A DNA stretch of 64,000 bases from Trema orientale (lineage: Eukaryota > Streptophyta > Magnoliopsida > Rosales > Cannabaceae), in assembly GCA_002914845.1 (NCBI GenBank), contig JXTC01000172.1, positions 257,890-321,889 on the forward strand. The letters run 5' to 3'. Position numbers and translations under genes: made by a program. The notes under the pieces are model-generated. The model did not search any database, had not been told where the DNA came from, and saw only the letters and a list, made by a program, of their open reading frames with translations. Positions 22,561 to 34,102 of this stretch are shown here, in pieces; within the stretch, counting starts at the first letter, position 1; the number at the start of each line of letters is the position of its first letter.

Positions 22561-22786
22561 GGTCTGCTAGCAAGAACTTTATTGCATAGCTCGTTCCTCT
22601 TCGTACATTTTCTCGGGTCACCGGCAAGCATTTTATTACACGACATGATACCCATAGTATGATCTTTAGGTGAGGTCTGCTGGCAAGAATTTTATTGCGC
22701 AGCTCGTTCCTCTTCGCACATTTTCTCGGGTCGCCGGCAAGCATTTTATTGCACGATGGGGTACCCATAGTACGATCTTTAGGTGA
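22561..22786. repeat. 113 bp tandem duplication in the Tat 3' region
   Basis: Copies at 22561-22673 and 22674-22786 share GGTCTGCT(A/G)GCAAGAA and CGTTCCTCTTCG(T/C)ACATTTT, differing at about 10 positions. No coding role is seen. Confidence 0.9.
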
Positions 22787-23085
22787 GCAAACAGCTCAAT
22801 GGGTCTGGCACTCATGGACCAGACCCCTACAAGTAGCAAATAAGTTGGTAAATCTATATAGCAGACACCTCGATTTTTTATTTATTTTTTTTTTTTAAAA
22901 TGGGATGTTCAATAATATATGAATTCATACATGGACTATAAACAATATTTTTTTAAGTGCTAGGCGTTCCATGTGCTGGGTAGATTCTTCCCGATCTTGA
23001 ACTCTTTTAGGACGTATGCACCATTGTCGAGCACTTTAATCACCTCGTAAGGTTCGACCCAGTTAGAGTCTAACTTCGAGGAATT

Positions 23086-24088
23086 TCATGTTCTAACCTT
23101 CAAGACCGAATCTCCCACGCTAAACCGGCGAGCGTTGACCTTCCTTGCATAATAGGATCTAGCTTGCTGGTGGTAAGAAGCCAGATGGATCAGGGCCACG
23201 TTTCTCGTTTCTTCAAGGAGGTCTATGTTGCGGCTTAACTGCTGCTCGTTCGGCGAAGTGTCCTTTACCACTTCGGAACAGAGGGTCGGAAGGCAGATTT
23301 CGGTCGGGATCACGGGCTCTGACTTATAGACCATAGCGCAGGGTGTTCTCCCTGTTGACCTCCGCTCTGTGGTTCGGTGGGCCCACACTACTGCTGGCAG
23401 TTCTTCTAACCACTTTCCTTTGGCCTCTTGTAAGCTTTTCTTAATGTTGCTGAAGATGGACTTATTCGTCGTCTCTGCTTGACCGTTCCCCTGGGGGTAA
23501 TTGACAGACGAGAAGCTGAGCCTTATGTCGTACAAATCACAGAGCTCTTTGAGCTTGGTGTTTTGGAACTGCATGCCATGGTCTGCATGCAATTCCCTCT
23601 GAATTCCATATCGGCAGATTATATTTTTCCAAATGAAGTTGATCGTGTTTGCCTTGTTGACGGTTATATAGGCTTCAGCTTCTACCTACTTGGTGAAGTA
23701 GTCTGTGGCCAGCAAGATATATCTCTTTCCTCCGGGGCTTCTAGGGAGTTCTCTAACGATATCCAGGCCCCCATTTAGCGAAGGGCCAAGGAGTAATGTT
23801 GGAATGGAGTTCTTCCGCGGGTTGACATTTCAGGGGGACAAACCTTTGGCACTTGTCGGATTTCTTGACGAACTGGGCCGCCTCGGTCATCATATAGGGC
23901 CAGAAGTATCCAGCCATCAGGGCCCTGTGGGCGAGGCTCTGACCGCCGGAGTGGTTGCCACATACTCCCTCCTGGATCTCTTCCATCAGTTTCCGCGCCT
24001 CTATGGGGCCTATGCATCTCAATATTGGCCCCATTGTCGATCTCCTGTATAATTGGCTCCCCACTATCGAGTATTGGGCAGATTTCAA
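23086..24088 (-). pseudogene. Tat integrase
   Basis: Read downward: 24088-23753 has the zinc-binding segment (CGNHSGGQSLAHRALMAGYF, KSDKCQRF). Then come DIVRELPRSPGGKRYILLAT with the first Asp, a TAG replacing the Trp of the usual KWVEAE, then LHADHGMQFQN with the second Asp. The frame 23592-23086 has YPQGNGQAETTNKSIF with the Glu, and VWAHRTTERRSTGRTPCAMV. The catalytic triad is visible but stops and a frameshift separate the parts. Confidence 0.82.
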
Positions 24089-24148
24089 TCTAATCGACTG
24101 TGCTTCCCGGGGGTCTGCGGGCTACTCCCCTGTCATCAGGTATCGAGT

Positions 24149-24156
24149 GATGGGCC
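24149..24156. repeat. 8 bp target-site duplication, left copy (hAT MITE)
   Basis: GATGGGCC lies directly before the MITE and is repeated exactly at 24546-24553. Confidence 0.93.
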
Positions 24157-24545
24157 TAGGGCTGGCAATTTGAACACGACCCGCCAACACGACTCGAAAC
24201 CCGCACGTTTAGTTGATACGCTTGACACAAAATTGACCCGAATTAGCACGATTAATTAATTTTTTATTAAAATATATTATAAAATATTAAGTAACGATTC
24301 TATAGAAAATATTTTTTAACAAATTTCTTGTGATTTAAATGAAAAATAATAAACTAATGAGCTAATTTACCTTAATAAAGTAAAACTGGAATGAAAAAAT
24401 CAAGTAAATGAATAATTATAATGTTTAGAAGTATTGTAACACGTCAGTCTGACTGACGTTTTTATTAAACATGTAACCCGCAGGTAACACAAAACCCACA
24501 CGACATTAAATGGATCGACACGAATGACACGAATTGCCAGCCCTA
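24157..24545. mobile_element. hAT-type MITE (389 bp)
   Basis: The ends are TAGGGCTGGCAATT and AATTGCCAGCCCTA, a perfect 14 bp terminal inverted repeat, flanked by a perfect 8 bp duplication GATGGGCC. Subterminal CACGAC motifs occur at both ends. There is no coding capacity. The 8 bp duplication and TAGGG termini place it in the hAT superfamily. It sits between the RNase H and integrase segments of the Tat element. Confidence 0.93.
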
Positions 24546-24559
24546 GATGGGCCCTATCC

Positions 24560-25240
24560 AGCACTCATCCTCAGAGGCAGTCGTAAATACGTGATACGCT
24601 GGATTTTCGTGGGGGGTCTCTTGCGTACTCGCCCTCCAGCAGAATCTCCATATGCTCGGTCGTCCCTCCCAGTGACGCGCTCTTGGCTAGCTCGTCGGCC
24701 TTCTGGTTCATCTCCCTGGGTACCTGCTCTATATCGAATTTGTTTAAGCGGGCTCTGGCCCCCATTGCCCTGGAGAAATACCTGTGTAGCCTTGGCTTTT
24801 TCACTTCGAAGTCTCCCTTAACCTACCTCGCGATCAGCTGCGAGTCAATCTTTACCGATATGTTTTCCACCCCAAAGTGCAGAGCCAGGTCTAAACCTTG
24901 GAGCATCGCTTCGTACTCTACTTCGTTGTTTGTTGCGTGGAAGCCGAGTCTTAAGGCTTTCTCTATTCTGAGTCCTGCTGGGGTCTGCAGAACTATTTCG
25001 ATGCCTGATTCTGAGACATTTGTGGACCCGTCAGTGTAAAGGGTCCAGGTCGGCAGATCTCTGGTTGAAGATGCCAGCGGCGGGTCATGTGGTTCATCGA
25101 AGGACTGGATTTCTACTAGGAAGTCCGCCATAACCTACCCTTTCTTCACCGTCCAAGGTTGGTATTCAATGTCGTATATCCCCAGCTCGATGGCCCACTT
25201 GGTCAATCGTCCTGACACGTCTAGCTTGGCTAGGATCTGT
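24560..25240 (-). pseudogene. Tat RNase H
   Basis: Read downward: text near 25240-25135 (QILAKLDVSGRLTKWAIELG) joins RT to RNase H after a frameshift near 25250. A TAG precedes MADFLVEIQSF. The block 25131-24823 has TLYTDGSTN, NNEVEYEAMLQGL and VKIDSQLIAR, with the acidic residues of the active site. After another stop, 24804-24571 has the last active-site segment QKADELAKSASLGG. The hAT MITE follows. Confidence 0.8.
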
Positions 25241-26609
25241 CGGATAGGGAGGTCCATGGAACTGTCACCGAATGTGCTTCGAAATACTGCCTTAATCTCT
25301 TCTTAGCGGTCACCAAAGCAAGAACCAGCCTCTCTGCCGTACTGTATCGTGTCTCTGCATCCAGGAGTATGCGGCTTGTATAGAACACAAGCTTTTGTTT
25401 GACGTCTTCTTCAACAAATAACACGGCACTGATCGCCACCTCGGACACTGCCAAATATGCATATAGGCGCTGCCTTTCTGCCGGGGAGACCAGGATAGGC
25501 AGGTGACTTAAATATTGTTTGAGCTCTGTCAATGCTTTGTCTTGCTCTTCCCCCCAAATGACTGGGGAGCTTTTCCTTATGCATTGGAAGAAAGGCCTAC
25601 ATCGGTCGGACATTTTGGAGACAAACTGGCTGAGTGTGGCTATCTTTCCGGTTAGGCGCTGGACCTCCCTGACGGTCGAGGGTCTCTGCACATCCGCGAT
25701 GGATGATAACTGGGTCGGATTAGCTTCGATGCCTCTCCTGCTTACGATGTGCCCCAAGAATTGGACGGAGGATACCCCAGAAGCATATTTTTTGGGGTTC
25801 AGACGCATCTGGTAGTATCTCAGAACCTGGAAACACTCATACAGATGCTCCAAATAGTCTGACGCTTCTTTGCTTTTTACGACCATGTCGTCAATGTATA
25901 CCTCCATTGTCTTCCCCAACAGCCCGGCCAACATTTTGTTCATGAGCCTCTGGTAGGTCGCCTCTGCATTTTTCAAACTAAAAGGCATGCGCTTGTAACA
26001 GTTTAGGCCTCGCTCCATGATGAACGCTGTGTGGATCTGGTCTTCCTCGTAAAGAGGGATTTGGTTGTACCCAGAGTATGTATCTAGGAAGCTCATCCTG
26101 CTGAATCCTGCCGTTGCATCCACCATCTGGTCGATCTTTGGCAGGGGAAAACTGTCCTTCGGGCAGGCCTTGTTTAGGTTGGTGAAGTTTATGTAGGTCC
26201 GATCGTCCCCGTTTTTCTTTTTTACCACTACTGGGTTAGAGACCCAACAGAGGTATACGCATTCCATGACTAGGTCGTTCTCCAGCAGTTTTTCACCCTC
26301 TTTGTTGATGGCCCTGTTTTTCTCCAGCGCGAACCTTCGGGGCTTCTGCTTGACCGGAGGAAAGTTGGGGTCTATATTTAAGTGGTGACAGACACGCCTG
26401 GGGTCTATTCCAGGCATGTCGTTGTGGGACCATGTGAAGATGTCCCTGTTTCGTCTAAGGAATTCCATCAGCTCATCCCTCTCTGCGTCGGACAGCAAAG
26501 CCCCTACCAGGACTACCTTCTCCGGCTCTGACTTTTCCAAAGGGACGACCGTTGCCAGCTCCTCAATTGTGGTGTCTGGTTTGTCTGACTCCTCTTCGAT
26601 CTGCTTCAT
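25230..26609 (-). pseudogene. Tat reverse transcriptase (459-residue open frame)
   Basis: The longest open frame of the element. Visible in order: NRDIFTWSHNDMPGIDPR, FTNLNKACPKDSFPLPKID, FLDTYSGYNQIPLYEEDQ, RMPFSLKNAEATYQRLMN and the catalytic VYIDDMVVKS. The thumb and connection follow (FLGHIVSRRGIEANPTQ; VQRLTGKIATLSQF). PFSLKNAE differs from the usual PFGLKNAG at two positions near the nucleotide-binding loop. The frame ends HSVTVPWTSLSDRS after a 1-base frameshift. The style of FTDLNKACPKDSFPLP is characteristic of the Tat lineage. Confidence 0.87.
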
Positions 26610-26636
26610 ATACGCTGGCAGGCGGTCCTTTGATTG

Positions 26637-27302
26637 CTACTTGTCTCTTGTCGAGGCGCTTATGCCCTCGTCGACACCCTTCAGGGTGGTCGAGAAGTAC
26701 TTTCTCACAGAGGTCTGGTCTCCCTTGACGTCTATTGTATAGGTGCCATCTCTCAATTGGCACCTTAGGACCTGGTGGAGGGTGGACGCAACTCCATGCA
26801 TGGCGTGAATCCATCCTCTCCCCATAATCGCGTTGAACGAGGATTGACAATCGATAACGTCGAAATCCACATCCAGGCATCTCTCAGCCGCGTGGACCTT
26901 TAAGGTCACGACTCCCAATGGGTCAACCTTACTGCTGTTGAAGGCGAACAGCGGCTGATAAGTTGGCCTCAGCATGTTCCGGTTCAAACCCATGTTTTCG
27001 AAGGTACCGAGAAATAAAACGTAGACGATACTCCCACCATCGATCAGGACTTTTCCCACTATCGAAGAATCGATCTGTAGCTTGACCACCAGAGGGTCGT
27101 CATAGGGCAGGCGCACTGTGGCTAAGTCTTGTTGGTTGAAAGCGATGGGGGCGGTTAAGGCGTAACTTTCCTCTGTCATCAGGTGATTAATGGAGTGCCC
27201 AAGACCCCTCAAATGCTTCACCCTCTCCTCGACCCTTCTATGGTGTTTCTCCCTTTCTTCTCGACTCTGGCTCGGTTCTGGTCTGCCGGTGATCACCGGC
27301 AC
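26637..27302 (-). pseudogene. Tat protease region
   Basis: A 221-residue open frame with KVLIDGGSIVYVLF, corresponding to the usual LIDNGSSADILF of the retroviral-type aspartic protease (the catalytic Asp is kept). SSFNAIMGRGWIHAMHGV corresponds to the flap/LGR region. It lies between gag and RT as expected. Confidence 0.75.
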
Positions 27303-27335
27303 TACCCTTAGGGTCTGCTCCCCTGATCCTAAGGC

Positions 27336-28889
27336 CTAGGCCTGCTTTCCCTTATCTTCAGTGGCGTCCCTTGTGGTTTGGCCTCCGCTTGCCTTGACAT
27401 ACTGCTTCAGTTTGCCCGCTTGGATCGCCATCATCACCTGTGCGTAAAGGCTACGGCAGTGGACAGTGTCATGCCAATGATCTTTATGGAACTGGCAGTA
27501 CCTGTTTTTGTTCTTCATATTATCGGGAACGCCGGACTTCGGGGGGTCTTTAAAAATGCCTTTGTCTTTGTTCTGTAGAAAGATCACATTAATCGTTGTA
27601 TTAAGCTCGAACTTCGGCAAGGGGTCTTTAAACGTCTTTTTTCTCTTGCTGCTTTCGTGGGTGGCCTAGCTAGGGGCCGTCTTTAGCGTTGATTACTGGG
27701 CTAGTGTGGGCCTTTTCGCCCCCTGCATGGCAAGGGTCTGCACCGGAGTAGTCGTGATCGCCGCAGAGACCTTGGGGGCTTTCTGGTGGCTTTCTAGCAC
27801 CCTGAATACTCCTTCTGACTTTGCCAAGACGTCGGCCATGTCGTATGGTAGGTTTAGGAGCAAGTGGTCTGACAACATTGAGCCTGGCTGAAGGCTTCTG
27901 ACGAAAGAGCTGGCGGCTTGGATCGTGTCAGCATCATGTATCAGGGATATCATATCCAAGAAACGCGACAAGTAGTCCCTTTTGAACTTATTCGCGGATT
28001 GCTCCAATCGGTCCAGGTCTCACATGGTCTTCTGCTGCCTCCTGGCGTTCGCATACTGTTTCAAGAATATTTTACAAAAATCTTCGAATCTGTTTATGGA
28101 TCTTTCCAGGAGCTGCCTGAACCACGACAAGGCCGGTCCCGCCAGGGTCGTGGAGAAAACTTTGCAGATCACGGCCTCGTTCCTGGTCTCTAGGGCCATC
28201 TTTTGCTGGAATTGGTATATGTGATCAAGGGGGTCGGTCTTTCCCTCGAACGGCCTGACCGTTGGGGTCGTGAAGTCCTTCGGCTTAGGTTCTAGCTGAA
28301 TCCAATCGGCGAAGGCCGTTCGGTTGATCCCATGCACGGCCTATTCTGCCATATCGGTGGGGGTTTGGCCGTGATGGACTCCGAACCTCCTGCTCAGCTC
28401 TGCCATCATTTCTCATTTCCAGTCGGGGAGCGCTTCCTCCAGGCCCTTCGGTCATTGTCTACCCATCACAGCCTCTGCCCGGGGGAGCCTCGTATGGCTT
28501 TGTTGTTCCTCATGCACAGCCGATCCTGAGGGTGCGGGGGTCTCCTCTCTGGCTAGGGTGTGTTGCCTTCTGGCTTCTTGCTGGACCTCTTCATCGATGT
28601 CAACCCTGTGTTCGCTTCTTGCCTCGCTTGCTAGCAGCCCCTCGAGGCGAATGTTATCCCTGCGGACCTCCGCGATCACCTCTCTTAGGCCTAGGATGGC
28701 CTCATGGGCCGCTTCTGCCTTCCTGTTTGCTTCTGCCAAGGCAGCGAGCATCTGGTCTAGCTTCCGCTCCATACTGGGTAGCGCCTCTAGTGGTCTCTCT
28801 TCTGCCTCGGGCAACGCACTCCTTGTTGTCATTCTCGAGGGTTCCATCTGCTGTCGTATGGCTTTCGTTCGGAAAAAGTGCTGTCGCAA
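27336..28889 (-). pseudogene. Tat gag
   Basis: Four overlapping blocks. 28889-28452 is Glu/Arg/Ala-rich and coiled-coil-like (ERKLDQMLAALAEANRKAEA). 28337-28020 has the capsid text VRPFEGKTDPLDHIYQFQQK and STTLAGPALSWFRQLLERSI. 28007-27693 has ANKFKRDYLSRF. 27620-27336 has the zinc-finger-like YCQFHKDHWHDTVHCRSL. Stops and frame changes separate the blocks, so gag is not intact. Confidence 0.8.
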
Positions 28890-28917
28890 AATTCCTACTC
28901 TTTCTTTCGCGCTTGGG

Positions 28918-28938
28918 TTCTCACAGACGGTGCCAAAC
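28918..28938 (-). promoter_or_regulatory. Primer binding site of the Tat element
   Basis: The minus strand after the 5' LTR reads TTTGGCACCGTCTGTGAGAA, close to the TTGGCGCCGTCTGTGGGAA form common in related plant elements. It begins within 2-3 bp of the LTR end. Confidence 0.7.
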
Positions 28939-29676
28939 TGTTGGCATGATTCTCACCAACTGCCCACATGTCTATACTATCCCGAATTGCTTCTAGCTCC
29001 AGGCTGTATCGGAGAGGCGAGGGTTTGCACCTGCAAAGACTTTCAGATGCTTAAGTCAGATATTCGTTCATTAGAAAGGATAGCCAGAATATTCAATACT
29101 CTCTTCTTTAGTGTATTTTTATATATATGTTCCCAGAGGGACGTGTGTGGTATTTATATTTCTAGAACTGAGGTACTATTGACTCCCAATCCTAAGATTG
29201 AGTACCTTTTAGTCAGATTAGCTCCAGAAATCACGGGCCGAAGTTATTGTAATCCCCTTTGATTGACGCGACTTACTCTCTGTCACTGCCTCCGATGTAA
29301 ATTCGATAGGGAAGGACATCGACAACCCGCCGTTCTGTCAGAGTGGTTTGCCCAATGCACACATCTACCCAGGATCGCATTAAATACCTTGTCTGGGTCT
29401 GGGACTGTGCGCTGCCTCTAATGGTCTTCAGGCGGAAGACCCTTGAGGCTTCCGACCCCCAGCTGTCGAGGCAAGGGTCAGATTGAGCCGAACCCATCCA
29501 GGGTCTGGGATGGATTCGGCCTTGGCCCACGACGACCAGCGGGCCCATTTGCGTCGCGTGCGATTTACGTGACTTTTAGGTAATTTTCTTGTACACGCGT
29601 CTGCTAGTGTATTTCTTGCTACCTGTTCTGCCACTTCGTCGCCCACGTGGCGTACGATCTAAAAATGGGCCCCACA
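28939..29676 (-). mobile_element. 5' LTR of the Tat element (738 bp)
   Basis: It begins TGTGGGGCCC (minus, at 29676) and ends CATGCCAACA at 28939. It matches the left LTR with scattered substitutions and includes about 55 bp missing there (29534-29588). Confidence 0.88.
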
Positions 29677-29681
29677 TGTGG

Positions 29682-30808
29682 ATAAAATTCGAATTAAAAA
29701 GTAACCAAACACCATAACATGCATAAGAAAAAGAATGAATTTAGTTGAACTATTTACCTGTTCGTTTTATAGGTCGAATCAAAAAAAAAAATCACCAAAT
29801 AACTCATAGTCCACTCTGCATGCTCCATCAGCCCAAAACAAATTTGTTAACCTCCCATCATCGTCAGTGTCATGCATGTAGAAGAAGTCAGGATCTGGTT
29901 CTTTCTTTGCTTCAAGATAACCCATTGCTATGGACATGTCACAATCATTCTAGACTCCATATTTCTTTCGAACTCCTCCATACAAATCTGATTTTATACA
30001 TCCTATCTTATCCTAACCTCCATATTGCTCTACCAAATATTGTCAAATGTGGCAATTCTTTATGCCAGACCTCTTCATCATCATCGATTGCTCTATAGCA
30101 GCTTTTGATAATTTTCTATTTGATCAAAGGAAAGATTTCTAGTAGGATAAAGCTAGGGGATGGTTGTGTTTTGTCTTAAAACATATAACAAACCAAGTAC
30201 CAGTTTCTTTGTTAAAATTTATTCTGAAAGCTAGACAACATGTTCTTGTTGCATAACATGGTTCTCGGGTCCTATTTTCAAGATGTAAATATTTTTCTTC
30301 TCTAAAGGCTTCGTTTGAACATAACCAACTTCTAATTATTAACTCACCAAGTTTGTTTAATCTTCTCAGCTTCTTACGAATACTAAAACCGAGTAATTTT
30401 GAACTCAATTTATAGAACCTCTCAGCTTATTCCATTGTTACAAAACTCCTTACCCATCACCTCCCAGTCTTGCATGTCTTCAGGATTTTTATCAATGCCA
30501 AAGAAATCATTAAATTATTCCATACCTAGACCTCAGGATCAGTCCATTCATTATTGTTGTCAACACCATTGTCGTCAACACCATTCTCCTCATCATCTTT
30601 GTTTTTGGAAACAAACCCTTCACCTGTCATTTCCTCTTTCTCTTTAATATCATGTTCTTTGATTTGGTCTCCGTACTCACCCTCCATATTTACCCCAAAG
30701 ACATTCAAAAACTCTTCATCGTCGTTCAAGTTCTTCATCGTCGTTCAAGTTGATAGTGTACTGGTCATTGGTTTCTTGATTCGAGTTTGATGTAGAAGTA
30801 CTTACCAT
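29682..30808 (-). pseudogene. FAR1/FHY3-like gene, N-terminal part (DNA-binding domain)
   Basis: The probable start is the ATG at 30808-30806 (MVSTSTSNSNQETNDQ). A 19 bp tandem duplication (30714-30751) shifts the acidic N-terminus out of frame, which continues as 30738-30526. The block 30408-30139 has HLENRTREPCYATRTCCLAF and KTKHNHPLALSY, the FAR1 zinc-binding DNA-binding domain. Further down are GCIKSDLYGGVRKKYG, GYLEAKKEPDPDFFYMHD, DDDGRLTNLFWADGACR and DSTYKTNR, the linker into the MULE transposase domain. A possible splice donor (AACAG/GTAAAT) follows at about 29750, just before the retrotransposon. With 7750-9226 this makes a full FAR1-like architecture split by 20 kb. Confidence 0.8.
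30714..30751. repeat. 19 bp perfect tandem duplication (frameshifting)
   Basis: CTTCATCGTCGTTCAAGTT occurs at 30714-30732 and 30733-30751. Being 19 bp, it shifts the N-terminal frame of the FAR1-like relic. Confidence 0.95.
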
Positions 30809-31046
30809 TTGATGGTTTTCTTGTTCAGTCGGTTTGTGATTGTCTCTGTTCTGTTAGTCGTAATTTTTGGGATTGAAGGAGTTAATTCTCACACCATTTT
30901 TCGAGAAACTTACTGAAAAAAAAAAAAAAAATTGGAATATTTTTTCTATGTGCCTTGAAATCGATTGAAAATAAAAAATAAAAATAAAAAAAACGTAATT
31001 TCTTGCTTATAATTTGATTTTAAACAATGAGAATTGGAACTCGAAA

Positions 31047-32160
31047 TAAAAATGCATTGGAAAATGACACATATAATAGCTTTGGCAACTAACTTAATTA
31101 ATTTATTCCCCAAAAATTCCTATTAACAACGACCAACGAATGTAAGCAAAAAAAATGCCAATTGGGGCTAGCTCAGTTGGTAAGGCTTTAGGGATGTGTA
31201 TGTGAGTTTGGGGGGTCAGGGTTCAAGCCTTGGTAGTGTGTGTGTGATATTTTTCTTTAAATTTATAATAAGTAGTGGTCATTAGTTAAGCCCCACTTTT
31301 ATAAAAAAAAATGTAAGGGGAAAAAACGACTTGTAATATCTTTGGCACTTGATACTTTAGGTTACATCAACATTATTATGTAAATATCTTTGGAAAATGA
31401 CACATATAATAAGCTTTGAAAACGACACTATAAATATCTAGTGTTACATAATTTAACAAAAACAACTTCTAATACTGACACTTTGATATTTTAGGTCACA
31501 TAATCATTGTTATTATGGCACATTATTATTAAAAAAATGACTCGTGTCACACTTTGCTTGTCATTAAGTTTCTTTTTAGGGGACTTATGGCACATTATTA
31601 TTGAGTATTATTGTAATATTCTTATATAACTTTAGGTCAAACGAATATTGTTGTATCTCAATTACTAGTTCGATCAAAATCCGAGAAAAAGTCCCTTGTA
31701 TATAGCACATTGTTTTCAATTTGACTTGTAACATTCATACTTTAGGTCATATGAACATTGTTGTGTCTTAATTACTCGTTCGATTAAAATCCGAGAAAAA
31801 ATCCCTCATATATAGCATATTTTTTTCAGTTCGACTTGTAATATTCATACTTCAAGTCATATGAACATTGTTGTGTCTCAATTACTAGTTCAATCTAAAT
31901 CCGAGAAAAAGTCTCTTGTATACAGCACATTTTTTCAATTTAACTTGTAAAATTCATACTTTAGGTCATATGAATATTGTTGTCTCTCAATTACTAATTC
32001 AATCAAAATCCGAGAAAAAATCCCTTGTATATAGCACATTTTTTTTATTCGACTTGTAATATTCATATTTTAGGTCATATGAATATTATTGTATCTCAAT
32101 TACTAGCTCGATCAAAATCCAAGAAAAGGTCCCTTATATATAGCATTTTTTTGCATCAGT
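31047..32160 (+). repeat. Tandem array of ~109 bp units with degenerate left part
   Basis: Clear units start near 31616, 31725, 31835, 31944 and 32053 (109-110 bp each), sharing TTTAGGTCATATGAACATTG, CTCAATTACTAGTTCGATC and ATCCGAGAAAAA. Left of 31616 are more degenerate pieces (GAAAATGACACATATAATA twice, TTTTAGGTCACATAATCATT); SINE copy 1 sits within that part. The unit occurs again inverted at 35280-35455. Confidence 0.88.
31157..31302 (+). mobile_element. tRNA-derived SINE, copy 1
   Basis: It begins GCCAATTGGGGC and carries a Pol III A box TAGCTCAGTTGG (31169-31180) and B box GGTTCAAGCC (31220-31229). The tail ends GTTAAGCCCCACTTTT. Flanks carry AAAAAAAAT on both sides, a probable but low-complexity target duplication. 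A second copy lies at 41535-41692 in the opposite orientation. It is not a functional tRNA: the arms do not pair into a cloverleaf. Confidence 0.82.
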
Positions 32161-32212
32161 AGAATTCAGAAAAATCAATCTATGGTAGAATAACTAGTAT
32201 GCTTTTTTATTT

Positions 32213-32464
32213 CTGTTGGTTACTACTATCTCTTCTCCGGTCAGCTCTGCAGAAGTGTTGTTGATGGTGATAAATCAGGAAATAGGTAGGATATGTATGG
32301 ACTTTGATCTGGTTCTTGGTACATTTATATGTACTGAATCACTTGATCTATATATTTGTGGCATAATGGCATTAATAGCTGATAGTTGTTCTTGCAGGCT
32401 ACATCTGTATCTACCCAAAAACAGTGACAAGCCTAAATCAGTCATTCCATTTGTAACCGATTGA
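32213..32464 (+). pseudogene. Captured ICME-like gene fragment (two exon pieces and an intron)
   Basis: Exon piece 1 (about 32213-32285) reads VGYYYLFSGQLCRSVVDGDK then SGN. A GT-AG intron runs 32286-32397. Exon piece 2 (32398-32455) reads LHLYLPKNSDKPKSVIPFVT, joined in phase through a split Arg codon. This order and wording match plant isoprenylcysteine alpha-carbonyl methylesterase, where an intron separates the membrane segment from the alpha/beta-hydrolase start. Homology stops before the HGGAW/GGAW oxyanion motif, and a TGA lies at 32462. Keeping the intron argues for DNA-level capture. The family call is from memory of its motifs. Confidence 0.6.
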
Positions 32465-34102
32465 GTTTTGGGGGGTCAACGCTAGAAGTTTTAGGGTTCA
32501 AGTTTGTTCGTGGGAAGTGGTACTTTTCTGCAAAAGATTAATTAATAATAATAACAATTAATTATGAATAATAAGTCTGTGGGCCATAATCTAGCACCAC
32601 ATACTAGATAGTTAAGATTATTCAATCAATTAGATTAGTGTACGAAAAATTAAATGACCAAAATATAAAGTGCTGAATTTAGCATGAAAGGATGCAAACA
32701 AGGGTCTCATTAAACAATCTATCTTACTAAATAACCGGAATCACGGATTTGTATATATTTAAAGTATTGAAAATAACTTAGGCGGTTTGCAAACAGGGTC
32801 GCATTACACAACTCAACTTGCTAAACAACTCATCCTTACGGATCTGCGAGTATTTAAAATGCAGAATTTGAATGTTAATGATTGTAATAACACAATATCT
32901 ATAGTTATGTAGTTAGCATCCTGCAAGAATGTAGAACGTAAGAAATGATAGGATGAATAGCTCAGTATTCTAAAATCTGCAAAATAATAACCGTAATAAT
33001 ATAATAATTATAGATAATGTAATATGGATATATATATAAGTATTAAATGGTATATATATATTATATTATAAAAATATGTATATGAGTAAATAGGTAAATG
33101 AATTGTTTAATTGATAAGAAAAAGGTATATATATATATATAGACGGGGTTTCAATGGTTATGTCTCCATAAGTAACCATTAATAAAATATGTATAATAAT
33201 AAATTTATTATATAAATTAAGGCAAGCATTGATTAAATTGACTGATTAGTACCTGCTATATAGGCTTAAGAATCGGTTAGGGTTTATAATTAATGCTAAA
33301 GATTGGTTTTTTTTTTTTTTAGGCGAGGTTGCAATTAATACCCGTAATGGAATCTAGATTCAGTAATGGATTGAATTTTGTTTCTTTTCTGTTTTATTTT
33401 ATATTCCATATTATATTTAATAATAGGATTCATTTTTTTTGCACTTAATTAGATAATTTTTGAAAATTATGTTAGTCATTAAAATTGATATTATATCTGA
33501 CTGTGTTGATTTGTTTTTATTTCAAACCCTAATTTAGTGATATAGAGTAATAAGATTTTGTTTCCTTTTTGTTTTATTTTTCATTCCATATTTTATTCAA
33601 TAATAGGATTCATTTTTCTAGAAATTTTTCACTTTACTGCTCTACTTTATGAACTTTCTGACTCTGTGCCTCCAGTTTGTAGTCAATTTTTTAATTCTAA
33701 ATATTAACTTTTTTGTCTTTATGCTATTCTAAAATTTTTCCAGTATATCTTTCTTGAAATCATTTAAAGAAGATTTTCCTTTTGAATCCGCCATTAGTTC
33801 TGTGTCCTTCAAAATATTTCAGTTTATTTGTAAAGCTGAGAGCTTGTAAAACATATAAATACCAATAGATTGATGGATATTAATAATGAGTAGAATACCA
33901 ATAGTCATAAATTAAAGCAACATTTGTATTCGAGGATCCTAAGGCAATAATAAGTTTAAGTTTCATTAGGTGATCTTTTAATTAATTAGGGGAGGAAAAA
34001 CGAGGAGTCTTCAAATTGAGATTCTCGAAAAATACAATATAATTCTCAAAAGGATGTTATAATTTTTCAAATAATCCATCCAAAGGTTATATAACTTTAA
34101 AA
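32465..34102. other. AT-rich non-coding stretch with two weak direct repeats
   Basis: No gene seen. About 67 bp around GGATTCATTTTT recurs with a 180 bp offset (33374-33440 and 33554-33620). A segment starting GCAAACA(A)GGGTC recurs at 32694 and 32788. Short (TA)n runs lie at 33036-33062 and 33126-33142. Confidence 0.6.

Larger units (their letters stand above)
9232..29676 (-). mobile_element. Tat-lineage Ty3/gypsy retrotransposon, host of two nested insertions
   Basis: The LTRs are 9232-9917 and 28939-29676. On the minus strand the order is 5' LTR (right), primer site, gag, protease, RT, RNase H, integrase, long 3' region with an antisense gene, polypurine tract, 3' LTR (left). Candidate target duplications are TGTGC (9227-9231) and TGTGG (29677-29681), one mismatch. 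The left LTR starts TATTGG where TGTTGG is expected. Removing the Athila element and the hAT MITE leaves about 11 kb, a normal size for the Tat lineage. The element separates the two halves of a FAR1-like gene. Coding regions contain stops and frameshifts. Confidence 0.85.

Noticed and set aside
31157-31235. A tRNA gene
   Set aside because: A and B boxes are present but the sequence cannot form a tRNA cloverleaf, and the tail and second copy show it is a SINE.
31616-32160. A CRISPR-like array
   Set aside because: The ~109 bp units are repeated over their whole length, with no short repeat/variable spacer pattern, and this is plant nuclear DNA.
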